DNA of 64,000 nt from JBJYKD01 sp049310025 (lineage in GTDB: Bacteria; Bacillota; Thermosediminibacteria; Thermosediminibacterales; Tepidanaerobacteraceae), in contig NZ_JBJYKD010000007.1 of assembly GCF_049310025.1 (NCBI RefSeq), positions 1-64,000 of the forward strand, given 5' to 3'. The notes under the pieces were generated by a model. The model saw only the letters and a list, made by a program, of their open reading frames with translations, had not been told where the DNA came from and did no database searches. A program made the position numbers and the translations under genes. The number at the start of each line of letters is the position of its first letter. Position 1 is the first letter of the stretch. Shown piece by piece: positions 54,620 to 63,086 of this stretch.

Positions 54620-55405
54620 TTGACGGCGGATAAAGGCAGAGTTATTACCTGGTGGAGCGCCGGGGGAGGAGTGGGAAAAACCGTTCTTGCGGTAGCCCAG
54701 GCGCTGGCTCTTGCGAAAAGGTCCGAAAAAGTCGCGCTTCTCGACTTCAAAGAAGGTATGCCGCACATACATAAAGTCTTGGACATAGAATTGCAGGACC
54801 TGGCGGGTATATACGACGCAGCGGAGAGGGGTGTGCTTTCGGCGGATGTCGTGAAGGGGTATATGCGGGAAAAACGCGGCCTGCGGGTTCTGACGGGCAT
54901 CCCGATGGAGGAATTTGAGAGATTTAAAGGTCGGCATTTTTCCGCCATTATCGGGGCACTCAGGGGCGAGTTTGAACACATCATTGTCGACACCAATGCC
55001 GGGGTATTTTTTTCATCAACGGAAGCGGCCCTCCGGGAAAGCGACGGGATAAACGTGGTGCTTTTACCGGATAAAATTTCACTGGAAGACACGGCGCAGA
55101 TGGTGGAATTTGTATGCGATAGATGGGGAATCCGGCGCGGTAAGGTGGAAGCCTTCTTGAACAAGTATGACCGGGACGGTATTGATCCGGAGACCGTCGA
55201 GAGGGTCCTCGGCTTTAATACAAAAGCCGTGCCGTATGACGGCAGACTTAAAGATTTGTCGCGGCCGGGAATCATAAGGGTGTTAAAAGATATGGCCCAC
55301 GTTTTTCAAGTACCGGATGGGTGCAGAAAAGACCTCGGGCGGAGATTCATAAAAGTTTTTTCGGGTGGGAAGGTGATACCGCATGTCGCTGATAAATCCG
55401 TTTGA
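54620..55405 (+). CDS. cpaE: CpaE/TadZ-like ParA-family ATPase
   Basis: A 261-residue ATPase. Deviant Walker A SAGGGVGKT (13-21), VALLDFKEGMPHIHKVL, and IIVDTNAGVFFSS (Walker B-like), as in TadZ/CpaE proteins that place the Tad machine. No receiver domain is present, so it is shorter than Caulobacter CpaE. TTG start directly after the replication gene stop. Overlaps cpaF by 23 bp. Confidence 0.78.
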   Translation: MTADKGRVITWWSAGGGVGKTVLAVAQALALAKRSEKVALLDFKEGMPHIHKVLDIELQDLAGIYDAAERGVLSADVVKGYMREKRGLRVLTGIPMEEFERFKGRHFSAIIGALRGEFEHIIVDTNAGVFFSSTEAALRESDGINVVLLPDKISLEDTAQMVEFVCDRWGIRRGKVEAFLNKYDRDGIDPETVERVLGFNTKAVPYDGRLKDLSRPGIIRVLKDMAHVFQVPDGCRKDLGRRFIKVFSGGKVIPHVADKSV

Positions 55406-56513
55406 GGTTCGACCATATGGCATCGAAGCAGAAAAAAAAGAAAAGCCGGAAGATGATTATGCCGGTGAAATCGTGGATGAATTGGTGCTAAGTAAATCCG
55501 ATCTCATCACCGCCGTCCAGGAAGGAAAGGCATCAAACGTCATGCTCACGGAAGAAATTAAAAGTATCATCCGGAACAAAAAAATTCATGTTCCTGACAT
55601 TGCAGCCTTAGCTAAAAAAGTCGTGGATATTCTTTTCGGATATGGCATCCTTCAGCCTTATGTCGCCGACCCGGATATATCCGACATATTGGTTAATTCA
55701 AGTAATGTAGTGTTCATTAAGAAGTTCGGCAAAAAAATTCGGGTGCCGGTGGACTTCGGGAGTGAACAAAATCTTCTGAAATACTGCTACAAGGTTGCCG
55801 CCATGTGCGGCGGGAAGCTGGACGAGAACTCCAACGCCGAGGCGGTGCTGACTGACAGGAAAAGAAATTTGAGAATTGTAATATCTTTAAAGCCCGTAAA
55901 TGTTTTGTCCCCTTCCATCTGCATCCGCAAGCCTACCACCGGTTTTTCTTTATCGGAACTGGTCGAGAAAGGGATGATGACACCTGAAGAAAAGGCGTTC
56001 TTTGAAGAAGCGGTGAAGGAAAGAAAGACTATAGTAATTGCCGGTAAGGGCGGCAGTGGAAAAACCACACTATTAGGCGCTTTGATTGATGAAATGCCGG
56101 AAGATGAGAGAGGGCTTTTAATCCAGGAGACTTTTGAAATAAAACCGAAACATCCGGATGTGGTGTGTAAACTGGTGAAGCTTTCGGATAATCCCGAAGT
56201 GAAGGATTACACTCTCTTTGAACTGACAAAGATAGGGCTGCTGATGTCCCTCGACCGCATTTTCATAGGCGAGATAAAGGATCGAGAGGCCTTTGACTTT
56301 TTCAATGCCGTATATACCGGACATACCGGTTCAATGGCGACCGTGCACGCAAACTCCGCCGGAGAGGTGGTAAACAGGCTTGTGCAGCTTATGAAAAGGT
56401 CCGGAACGGATATTCCTTTTGACGACCTGAGAGAAATGCTTTATTCGTCCCTGGATCTTGTTGTATTTATGAAGGACTATAAAGTTGTCGAGATTGAAGA
56501 GGTAAGGAGGTGA
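55383..56513 (+). CDS. cpaF: CpaF/TadA secretion ATPase
   Basis: A 376-residue VirB11/PulE-type ATPase. Walker A AGKGGSGKTTL (220-230), Walker B region DRIFIGEIKDREAFD (291-305), and TGHTGSMATVHANSAGEVV (312-330), the signature of CpaF. N-terminal domain at about 80-180 (ADPDISDILVNSSNVVFIKK). It powers pilus assembly or secretion. Gene order cpaE-cpaF-tadB-tadC is the classic Tad order. Confidence 0.93.
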   Translation: MSLINPFEVRPYGIEAEKKEKPEDDYAGEIVDELVLSKSDLITAVQEGKASNVMLTEEIKSIIRNKKIHVPDIAALAKKVVDILFGYGILQPYVADPDISDILVNSSNVVFIKKFGKKIRVPVDFGSEQNLLKYCYKVAAMCGGKLDENSNAEAVLTDRKRNLRIVISLKPVNVLSPSICIRKPTTGFSLSELVEKGMMTPEEKAFFEEAVKERKTIVIAGKGGSGKTTLLGALIDEMPEDERGLLIQETFEIKPKHPDVVCKLVKLSDNPEVKDYTLFELTKIGLLMSLDRIFIGEIKDREAFDFFNAVYTGHTGSMATVHANSAGEVVNRLVQLMKRSGTDIPFDDLREMLYSSLDLVVFMKDYKVVEIEEVRR

Positions 56514-56534
56514 GCCGTTCTGAGTTTAATCTTT

Positions 56535-57425
56535 GTGACAAATGCTGTTCTGCTTTTTATTGCAATATATTTTCTGCTTGACATAAAGTTAAACGGCTCC
56601 CGGGTTAAGCGCTTTTACTTCAGGGAATACGAGAAGGTCTTAAAAAAAGTCCTGGGGAACAATGGTTTTTTGAAGAGAAGATATGAAGACATCCAGAAAG
56701 CCATACTGCGGTCGGGAATAAAAAATTATATACCTCTGGACGCTGGCGCTTTTATTTGTTTGTGCATGGGTTTATTCATACTGGCGTTTTTCTTTTTTAT
56801 GAAGCTTGGCATACTGGCTGCTTTGATGTATGCGGCGGCGACGATATATGTGCCGTTTGCCGTCCTGTCTTTTATGACCGTATTGAATCAGAGGAAGATA
56901 AAAGGCATGTATCTCAACTTCCTGAATACTTTTTCGGGGTTTTTTAATATCGAAGGCAATATGGTAAATTCCATAAAGTCCGCTGCTGAGTACGTCGGGG
57001 AGCCTTTGCGGTCCATACTCAGAAGACATGTGACGGTATATGAACGATCCATGAAAAGTATGGAGGAATTTCTGGACGGCATAATGTCGGAGATAAGTGA
57101 CAGGGAGTTCAGGAAGTTTTTTAAGTTTGCCGGATTGCATGCAAAATACGGCGGGAATTTCCAGAAAGCCCTGGCAAAACTCCGGGAGCAGGGCGAAAAA
57201 CTGGCCGGTGCAGAAAGCCAGAAAGGGGCCGGCGCAGCCGTCAGTACAATGATCATACTGGTAATGATTGTTATAAACCTTATGATGATCGTCAATATTT
57301 CCGGTGACACGGAAGCGGTGTATATCCTCAAAAACACCCTCACGGGGCAGATGATCCTGGTTTCCAATGCGGCGGCCATCATCTTTGCATTGTTTATGAT
57401 TAAAAACATAAACGCTTTGGATTAA
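56535..57425 (+). CDS. tadB: TadB-type inner membrane platform protein
   Basis: A 296-residue T2SS F-like protein with an N-terminal membrane segment, paired segments near 75-115 (ICLCMGLFILAFFFFMKLG) and C-terminal ones (STMIILVMIVINLMMIVNIS). The listed GTG at 56535 is 23 bp from a strong AAGGAGGTGAG site; a CTG at 56520 fits the spacing better and adds MSLIF. TadB with TadC forms the membrane platform. Confidence 0.88.
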   Translation: MTNAVLLFIAIYFLLDIKLNGSRVKRFYFREYEKVLKKVLGNNGFLKRRYEDIQKAILRSGIKNYIPLDAGAFICLCMGLFILAFFFFMKLGILAALMYAAATIYVPFAVLSFMTVLNQRKIKGMYLNFLNTFSGFFNIEGNMVNSIKSAAEYVGEPLRSILRRHVTVYERSMKSMEEFLDGIMSEISDREFRKFFKFAGLHAKYGGNFQKALAKLREQGEKLAGAESQKGAGAAVSTMIILVMIVINLMMIVNISGDTEAVYILKNTLTGQMILVSNAAAIIFALFMIKNINALD

Positions 57426-57463
57426 CGAAAGGAGGTGATGATATATTTTACCTTTTTGCGGTT

Positions 57464-58264
57464 TTGTTGGTTATACTGGTTATGATATTTTACACATGCC
57501 TTAACGAGTATCATATCTACCAATTAAGGAAAAAGATTTATCAAATAAGCTTCAAAGACAGTATTACTGCCGCCGTCAGCAAACGGGTCAGAAAAGGGAC
57601 CCTGGCGAAAATCCGGGAAAAGATCGGAAAAGCGGGAAATCCACCGGGACTTACTCCCGAAACTTATATCCTGGCCCATATAGGGCTGTTTATTTTTGCG
57701 GTTTTTTACGCTTTTGCAGTGCACATGGAATGGGCCCAGGCTGTTTTATTCACAGGCATTTCGTTCTGTCTGCCGGACCTGTATCTATTAATTAAAAAGA
57801 GAGAGCGGGAGCGGGCGTTCAGAAACGAGATGCCCGAGATAGTGGACATGTTTGAACTGGGGGCTGCGGTGGACGTGCCCCTGGAAGACGTGTTCCTGCT
57901 GGCGGCGGATAGCGCCGAGAAAAAGGAGGTGAAAAAAGAGCTGGCGAAACTTTCCGCCGAGTATTTCATTACCCGGGATAAGGAGGTGTGTCTGAAAAAG
58001 TTTTGTGACAGCGTCGGCCTGCCGGAAGTGAACGTACTTTCCACGGCGCTGCTCCAGGGCGAGCGTACCGGCAGGACTGTGGAGATATTGTCTTCCCTTT
58101 CTTCGTCGCTGTTTAATACTGCAATAGCCAAGATAACGAGGGAGGACAAGATGACGGAATATAAGGCTCTGACGGTACTGTTTATACTCATGGCTTCCAT
58201 TGCAATGCTCTATATTTACCCGTATTTCACAAATTTAAACGGAGGCATGAAAACAATTTTTTGA
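57464..58264 (+). CDS. tadC: TadC-type inner membrane platform protein
   Basis: A 266-residue T2SS F-like protein: DMFELGAAVDVPLEDVFLLA in the cytosolic domain and a C-terminal membrane segment (LTVLFILMASIAMLYIYPYF). GGAGGTGATG (57431) is 30 bp from TTG 57464; ATA 57443 would give ideal spacing and a more complete first membrane helix. Partner of TadB. Confidence 0.87.
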   Translation: MLVILVMIFYTCLNEYHIYQLRKKIYQISFKDSITAAVSKRVRKGTLAKIREKIGKAGNPPGLTPETYILAHIGLFIFAVFYAFAVHMEWAQAVLFTGISFCLPDLYLLIKKRERERAFRNEMPEIVDMFELGAAVDVPLEDVFLLAADSAEKKEVKKELAKLSAEYFITRDKEVCLKKFCDSVGLPEVNVLSTALLQGERTGRTVEILSSLSSSLFNTAIAKITREDKMTEYKALTVLFILMASIAMLYIYPYFTNLNGGMKTIF

Positions 58265-58280
58265 TAAGGAGTGAGGTTTA

Positions 58281-58472
58281 ATGCTTAGAAATTTTGTAAA
58301 GAAAATAAAAGAACATATAACCAGCAGAAAAGGCGCCGAAATTGTGGCTATTGCTCTTGTCCTGCTATTTATTATTCTTGCGGCGGCACCGCATATAAAG
58401 ACATTGGGCAGGACTACCGGCACCGGTGTGAGTAATTTGAACACTCAGATGGAGGATACTCTAAACGAGTGA
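58281..58472 (+). CDS. Short Flp-like pilin candidate
   Basis: A 63-residue protein with a basic leader, a processing-type region RKGAEIVA and one hydrophobic segment (IALVLLFIILAAA), then a short hydrophilic tail. The shape fits Flp/Tad pilins, cleaved after Gly, though the Glu is at position +2 rather than +5. A strong hairpin follows, which would favour high pilin levels. No prepilin peptidase is in the window. Confidence 0.65.
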   Translation: MLRNFVKKIKEHITSRKGAEIVAIALVLLFIILAAAPHIKTLGRTTGTGVSNLNTQMEDTLNE

Positions 58473-58476
58473 AATT

Positions 58477-58510
58477 GAGGGGGTGGGGTTGCCCCCCTCT
58501 TCGATATTTT
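58477..58510 (+). terminator. Hairpin after the pilin gene (attenuator candidate)
   Basis: GAGGGGG (58477-58483) pairs with CCCCCTC (58493-58499), then ATATTTTT; partial terminator between the pilin and downstream genes. Confidence 0.6.
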
Positions 58511-58523
58511 TGGAGGTAAGTTC

Positions 58524-59075
58524 ATGGAGGTTAAAATAGACTGGATACAGACCATTGCCCAATATATTACCGGCGTTGTTTTTATTTTTTTAAAGGTACT
58601 ACTGCCTATATATTTTTTAGCTGTTTTACTGGAAGACATTATTGTTTTTCTTTTTTGCAGACGGCTGTCCGGCACTGGATACGTAATCCGCAACACCATC
58701 TGCCAGGGGCCTGATATTGCCGCCACGGTCAAATACCTTTTGCTGAGCTACGAGAAGGACCGTAAGAAAGTGGCTGATATTTTCAGGAAAGATTTTAAAG
58801 AACTCGTCTTGAAATCACTTGCTGAATACCCGGTTATATATATAAATACAAACAAGTTCGTGTATAAGAACGTGCTTTTGCCTTTGCAAACGAATGGAGT
58901 GCTGGCGGTGGAGACAATATCCGGATACCGTGCGCCTCAGATAATTGAGAAGGTGCAGATCATGGACTGGTATTCTGTTGTGAGGTGTATATGGGATATA
59001 AAAGCTTTAAAAAGGCTTTTCAGGATGGAGATGATACGTAAATATCGTTTAAAGAGGGTTGAACCGTATGTTTAA
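58524..59075 (+). CDS. Tad-locus membrane protein of unknown family
   Basis: A 183-residue protein with one strong membrane segment near 15-50 (FIFLKVLLPIYFLAVLLEDI) and a basic cytosolic remainder. No recognised family; its place between the pilin and pseudopilins suggests a structural or assembly role. GGAGG before ATG. Confidence 0.6.
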   Translation: MEVKIDWIQTIAQYITGVVFIFLKVLLPIYFLAVLLEDIIVFLFCRRLSGTGYVIRNTICQGPDIAATVKYLLLSYEKDRKKVADIFRKDFKELVLKSLAEYPVIYINTNKFVYKNVLLPLQTNGVLAVETISGYRAPQIIEKVQIMDWYSVVRCIWDIKALKRLFRMEMIRKYRLKRVEPYV

Positions 59076-59493
59076 GAAAGGTTTCTGGAAAAAAGGCGGC
59101 GCTGAGATTATAGGTTTTATCCTGGTGCTGCCTTTTCTGATACTGCCGATTGCAAATACTGTGTACATGCTATCTTCCCTGGTGAACTATGACATCATCC
59201 GCCAGGCGGCCAGGGATGCGCTTTTACGGATGGAGATTGAGGGCGGGCTTACGTCAGACGGATTATACGCACTGGAGGGTTATCTACAGTCAAAGGGGCT
59301 GGATATGGACAGAGTCCATATTGACTACACTCCGTATCCGGTGGAATACGGGGATGAGGTCAGAATAAAAATAAGTTACGGCTATACGAAAAAAAGATAT
59401 ATCATCGGCCTGGGGGGAATAAAGCGAATTGATGAAAATGCGACGATGGTCTACGGCCCTCTGTTTTCGGTCAGTAAGAAGTATGAAAGATAA
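59068..59493 (+). CDS. DUF4320-like pseudopilin (TadE/F-type)
   Basis: A 141-residue protein with a short basic leader and KGGAEIIGFILVLPFLILPI, a type-IV-pilin-like N-terminal helix starting at AEIIG. The remainder is an extracellular beta-rich domain. It matches the DUF4320 type seen in clostridial Tad-like loci. ATG 59068 follows AGAGGG; overlaps the previous gene. Confidence 0.7.
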   Translation: MFKKGFWKKGGAEIIGFILVLPFLILPIANTVYMLSSLVNYDIIRQAARDALLRMEIEGGLTSDGLYALEGYLQSKGLDMDRVHIDYTPYPVEYGDEVRIKISYGYTKKRYIIGLGGIKRIDENATMVYGPLFSVSKKYER

Positions 59494-59986
59494 AAGGGGG
59501 TCCGGTTCTCTCATATTGGGTCTTCTTTTTTTGATACCGTTTTTTGTCTTCAGTGTTTTTTTGATTGAGAGTAAGTATCTGTATACGACCAGGGCTGTAG
59601 CCGATGATGCTGTGGTGGCGGCGGGTCTGGCGGCTCTGAAAAGCAACAACCCCTATGATGCGGCATATGGGGAATACGTGCTTGATCCCTCAGCTGCCAG
59701 GATAACTTTTGATGAATACTTAAAAAAGAATATGAAGCTGGACGATGCATTTAACCCTCTGCCGGGAAGTGTGGCCGCCGGGACGGTAAGAATTGATGAA
59801 TTCCGGGTATACAATCCCGGTGATTATCCTGCTACATGCCCCTGGGGAGTGTCCATAAATCGAACGGCAATCCACGTGGTTGTGAGATTCCAGGTGAAAA
59901 GACCTGCATTGACGGGGCTTTTCGGGGAAACGGTGAACGTAACAATCCACCGGGATGTGGACAATTTCTATAGGTTGGAGGAATGA
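59483..59986 (+). CDS. TadE/TadG-type pseudopilin
   Basis: A 167-residue protein: basic leader KDKRGSGSLILG, a hydrophobic helix (LLFLIPFFVFSVFLIESKYL), and an extracellular domain. Glycine-terminated leader as in other Tad pseudopilins. ATG 59483 is inside the previous gene's end; a longer in-frame start at 59429 is less likely. Confidence 0.68.
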   Translation: MKDKRGSGSLILGLLFLIPFFVFSVFLIESKYLYTTRAVADDAVVAAGLAALKSNNPYDAAYGEYVLDPSAARITFDEYLKKNMKLDDAFNPLPGSVAAGTVRIDEFRVYNPGDYPATCPWGVSINRTAIHVVVRFQVKRPALTGLFGETVNVTIHRDVDNFYRLEE

Positions 59987-59989
59987 TGA

Positions 59990-60646
59990 ATGCCTTTTTA
60001 CAACAGAAGAAGGATCGTATTGTTGACTGTGAGTCTGATTCTGGCAGCCGGTATTACTTTTTTTGAGTATACATATTTCAGCAGTATGGCTAAGAAGGAA
60101 CAGACGGTTCGGGTCGTCGTTGCAGGTTCAAATATCTCTGCCGGGTCCAGAATCGACGGTATGGAGAGCGTGAAAGACATACCCGCATCGGCGTATGTTA
60201 AAGACATGTTGAGGGCCGACCGGCCTGTTTCCGGTTTTGCAAAGGTGGATATATCTCAGGGGTCATATATTCTCCGGAGTATGATTTCAGAATCAAAGGT
60301 CCCGGTCGTAAAGGATGGTATGAGAAGGGTTACCATCGGAGTCAACCTGGTGTCGGCCCTGGCAGGGAGGATTAAAGCCGGGGATTATGTGGATGTGGGT
60401 TATATCCCCGGGAAGGAGACGAAAGAAGGGAGCGGGCAGCCGGCGGTGATAGCTTCCGGCGTCCAGATTTACAATATCGTCAACAAAAACGCGGCGGATA
60501 CGGACAGGCCGAAAGGCGAAAAAGATAACCAATATGATAATGATTCAGTCATCCCGGCAGCGGTGACTTTGATAGTCACGCCGGAGCAGGCGGTGACAAT
60601 CAAGGACCTGGAAAGCAGGGGAAGTCTATTTTTAATGGGGTACTAA
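59990..60646 (+). CDS. cpaB: CpaB/RcpC-type SAF-domain pilus assembly protein
   Basis: A 218-residue protein with an N-terminal membrane anchor (RIVLLTVSLILAAGITFFEY) and a SAF domain (VRVVVAGSNISAGSRIDGM), then the RcpC region (VNLVSALAGRIKAGDYVDVG). It supports pilus assembly outside the membrane. GGAGGAATG precedes the start. Last clear Tad gene. Confidence 0.85.
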   Translation: MPFYNRRRIVLLTVSLILAAGITFFEYTYFSSMAKKEQTVRVVVAGSNISAGSRIDGMESVKDIPASAYVKDMLRADRPVSGFAKVDISQGSYILRSMISESKVPVVKDGMRRVTIGVNLVSALAGRIKAGDYVDVGYIPGKETKEGSGQPAVIASGVQIYNIVNKNAADTDRPKGEKDNQYDNDSVIPAAVTLIVTPEQAVTIKDLESRGSLFLMGY

Positions 60647-60670
60647 TTTTATGCGAAGGAGGATTTTAAA

Positions 60671-60829
60671 ATGCAGACGGTAAAAGATAAATGCTGCGGC
60701 ACGTGCAAATTTCTGGAGTCAAGGCCGGGGAAATATAATCTTCAGGAAACATACTGCAGGCTGGACGGAAAAGTTCGATATAGGAACGATATGGCGGACT
60801 GTATAGGCTGGAAGGAACGAAAAACATGA
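60671..60829 (+). CDS. Small Cys-rich protein
   Basis: A 52-residue protein with CCGTCKFLE, YCRLDGK and ADCIGWK, five cysteines fit for a metal knuckle. AAGGAGGA precedes the ATG. Resembles in style the chromosomal protein at 353-547. Overlaps the next gene by ATGA. Confidence 0.65.
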   Translation: MQTVKDKCCGTCKFLESRPGKYNLQETYCRLDGKVRYRNDMADCIGWKERKT

Positions 60830-60999
60830 AATGTCACTATTGTGAAAAAGAAATTATGCGAGGAGCTATCAAAGTATGTAACATGTGTTTTTGCGATATA
60901 CGATGTGAAGTCTTTCATGCACTGGATATATATCCCGATCTTGCAAATGATTTAAGAAAGGTGTATCCGGAATTAGTTAAAGAGTGGGAGGAACAATAA
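60826..60999 (+). CDS. Small zinc-finger-like protein
   Basis: A 57-residue protein: MKCHYCEKEIMRG, VCNMCFCDIRC; a compact set of six cysteines, likely zinc-binding. Coupled to the preceding gene by ATGA. Unknown role. Confidence 0.65.
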   Translation: MKCHYCEKEIMRGAIKVCNMCFCDIRCEVFHALDIYPDLANDLRKVYPELVKEWEEQ

Positions 61000-61118
61000 T
61001 GAGCGAAGAAGACATTAACGTCAGAATATCGAAGCAGGTGGCGGCATACAGAGAAGCATATACGGGAACAGCAAGAGCGCGGAGGGCAGAGCGCTGGAGG
61101 CGTATAAGCAGCAGATGA
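60999..61118 (+). CDS. Very small basic protein, possibly frameshifted
   Basis: A 39-residue frame MSEEDINVRISKQVAAYREA overlapping the previous stop (TAATG). A different frame further on (RALEAYKQQMSKCVRRIFKF, to about 61192) also looks coding, so this may be one gene broken by a frameshift. Confidence 0.3.
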   Translation: MSEEDINVRISKQVAAYREAYTGTARARRAERWRRISSR

Positions 61119-61213
61119 GCAAGTGTGTCCGTCGAATCTTCAAATTTCTGGTGGAGAAAAGAAGATTTAAGAATGTTCAGCAGCGGCGATGAATGCAGAA
61201 GGAGGCGATTGAA

Positions 61214-61414
61214 TTGCTGATAGATCCCACGCCTATGAGCAGGAAAGCTCCGCTTCCACACAACTGGAAGCCAAGGCAGTCAATGAGCCGGTATCCGTTT
61301 TATTTGAGCATTTTTTACTCAGACAGGCGCATTTACAATCCCCATTCTGATATAATCAAGCTAAATTGGAATAAAGAGGAAGACTTCATGGGCCGAAAAG
61401 AGCGGAAGGAGTGA
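61214..61414 (+). CDS. Small hypothetical reading frame
   Basis: A 66-residue frame from TTG 61214, 8 bp after GGAGG (LLIDPTPMSRKAPLPHNW). The second half looks less protein-like and contains TATAAT near 61350, so only the first part may be real. Confidence 0.3.
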   Translation: MLIDPTPMSRKAPLPHNWKPRQSMSRYPFYLSIFYSDRRIYNPHSDIIKLNWNKEEDFMGRKERKE

Positions 61415-61419
61415 AGGCT

Positions 61420-61674
61420 ATGAACATAGAAGAACTAATTAATAGTATAAAGAGTCTTGTTGAGCAAGGCACCTTTGCGGTTCTTGCAGTATTGACCAAA
61501 GAAGGTGATGTGATACTCAGACCCATCGGTGGAAGATGGGATGCCGGAATCGTCGATGCTGTAAAGGAAATGGCTGAAAAATACCCTGGATGTAAAATGC
61601 GGCTTTTTGAGCAGAACTACGATGACTGGGAAAGATACTTTCGGGGGATCATATCAAAAAATCAATTGCTTTAA
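61420..61674 (+). CDS. Small hypothetical protein
   Basis: An 84-residue protein (MNIEELINSIKSLVEQGTFA, FAVLAVLTKEGDVILRPIGG). ATG 61420 is 9 bp after AAGGAG. Mixed alpha/beta; no family recognised. Confidence 0.6.
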   Translation: MNIEELINSIKSLVEQGTFAVLAVLTKEGDVILRPIGGRWDAGIVDAVKEMAEKYPGCKMRLFEQNYDDWERYFRGIISKNQLL

Positions 61675-61757
61675 TTTTTGCAGGGATAGGCAAGGCGGTA
61701 GAGAATATATTAATTAATTATAAAATCTGCGTATATATTGAATAAATGGAGGTCTTT

Positions 61758-62630
61758 ATGTCTTTTGATAATTCCTTTTCCTCTAAAGAGCCAGAACTTC
61801 GTACTGTCAGGGTTGCTGATATTGTCGAGTTTCCTACAGAATTAGGGAATAGATGCCTTCTTTTGCATGAGCTTGGCTTAAACGCTTACTTGAATACCGA
61901 GGAGGAACTTTTTAGTGCTCTTACTGAGAGTGCACGGCATTCCGAGTATTTAAATATCTGTCTGCAGCACAGCCGCTGCCGGGCTTTTTGGAATATGTTT
62001 AAAAAAGGGATTACTCCGTTCAATGAGCGTGATCCTATACGGCTCATAGAACATGGGGGCCGTTATTGGGTAATTGAAGGCAAACATCGCGTCTGTCTGG
62101 CGAAGAGGGCTGGAGTAGAGAGCTTGGAAGCCTATATTTGGCCCCTTCAAGAAGATATGGAATCTTTGTTGTCTCCTGAAGGAAATCCGGGGCACTTTCA
62201 GTTTCATTATTCGTTAACTTTAGGGAATCGTCAGCAAGCCCAGGGGGAAGCAGCCATTTTATGGGTGAGCAGTCCGCATGGAATTCCGCTTACCAGGTTT
62301 GATTTTTCGCCTGTCTTGCTTGATGCAAGACAGGATACAGAAGAAAAGCTTATTACGCTTTTTCCGGGGCTTATATATCGTGTTTCCGTGACTATTATGA
62401 CTAAAAGATTAGGTATATTTCAACGTCGTGAGTTATTATCAGTGAAGTCAGAAGTTTTTATCGAACCAAATCATAAAAAAACAAAGATTTGGCTTTTAAA
62501 GGTACCTGCTGAGGAAGCTCTATCGTTACGTCCGGCAGGCCTTCTTCCGCTGACTACTGTGTATCGTTTTGGGTGTTGGCGTCAACACCACTTAAATCGT
62601 TTATCTCGCACTTGCTTCGGTGCTTTTTAA
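61758..62630 (+). CDS. ParB-like (Srx-fold) domain protein
   Basis: A 290-residue protein. A ParB/Srx-like segment YWVIEGKHRVCLAKRAGVES (about 105-124), with an upstream conserved RVADIVEFP. The C-terminal half is unlike known families. ATG 61758 follows TGGAGGT. Not a partition protein by context; perhaps nucleotide or DNA binding. Confidence 0.65.
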   Translation: MSFDNSFSSKEPELRTVRVADIVEFPTELGNRCLLLHELGLNAYLNTEEELFSALTESARHSEYLNICLQHSRCRAFWNMFKKGITPFNERDPIRLIEHGGRYWVIEGKHRVCLAKRAGVESLEAYIWPLQEDMESLLSPEGNPGHFQFHYSLTLGNRQQAQGEAAILWVSSPHGIPLTRFDFSPVLLDARQDTEEKLITLFPGLIYRVSVTIMTKRLGIFQRRELLSVKSEVFIEPNHKKTKIWLLKVPAEEALSLRPAGLLPLTTVYRFGCWRQHHLNRLSRTCFGAF

Positions 62631-62650
62631 GTTATATCCTTCGCAGGATA

Positions 62651-62679
62651 TTGAGTAAATTATCTGCAAATGATACAAT
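62651..62679 (+). promoter_or_regulatory. Promoter of the MNT-MNT-HEPN cassette
   Basis: TTGAGT (62651-62656), 17-bp spacer, TACAAT (62674-62679). Confidence 0.7.
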
Positions 62680-62717
62680 AAACTCGAGTAATGAATGATT
62701 ACGAGAAGGCGTTATAT

Positions 62718-63086
62718 ATGGAATCAATTCAATCAAAAGAAGAAAGAATTTCCAAAAGAAAGCAGTGTCTGGAAAAAGAACTGTACAGAATTGTTTCCAT
62801 CTTGATTGAAAAATATGATCCATTAAAGATTATACTTTTTGGATCACTGGCAACAGGTAAAACCGATGAATATAGCGATATAGACTTGGTTGTAATTAAA
62901 AATACTACCAAAAATTTCTATGACCGACTTGAGGAAACAGTAGATTTACTCCAGGAAAATGTTGATACCGATATAATTATATATACTCCTGAAGAGGCCA
63001 AAGAATTAGAAGAGAGCGATATGTTTTTTAGAGAGGAAGTAATAAAGAAAGGGAGGGTGCTTTATGAATACATCTGTTCAGTCTAA
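62718..63086 (+). CDS. MNT-type nucleotidyltransferase antitoxin, copy 1
   Basis: A 122-residue minimal nucleotidyltransferase: GSLATG then DIDLVVIKN (GS-DxD active site intact). MNT partners modify and silence HEPN toxins. ATG 62718 follows GAGAAGGCG and aligns with copy 2; an in-frame ATG 62691 lies close to the transcription start. Confidence 0.85.
   Translation: MESIQSKEERISKRKQCLEKELYRIVSILIEKYDPLKIILFGSLATGKTDEYSDIDLVVIKNTTKNFYDRLEETVDLLQENVDTDIIIYTPEEAKELEESDMFFREEVIKKGRVLYEYICSV

Noticed and set aside
54377..55275. Minus-strand frames opposite the replication and cpaE genes
   Set aside because: No ribosome sites or motifs; overlap clear plus-strand genes.
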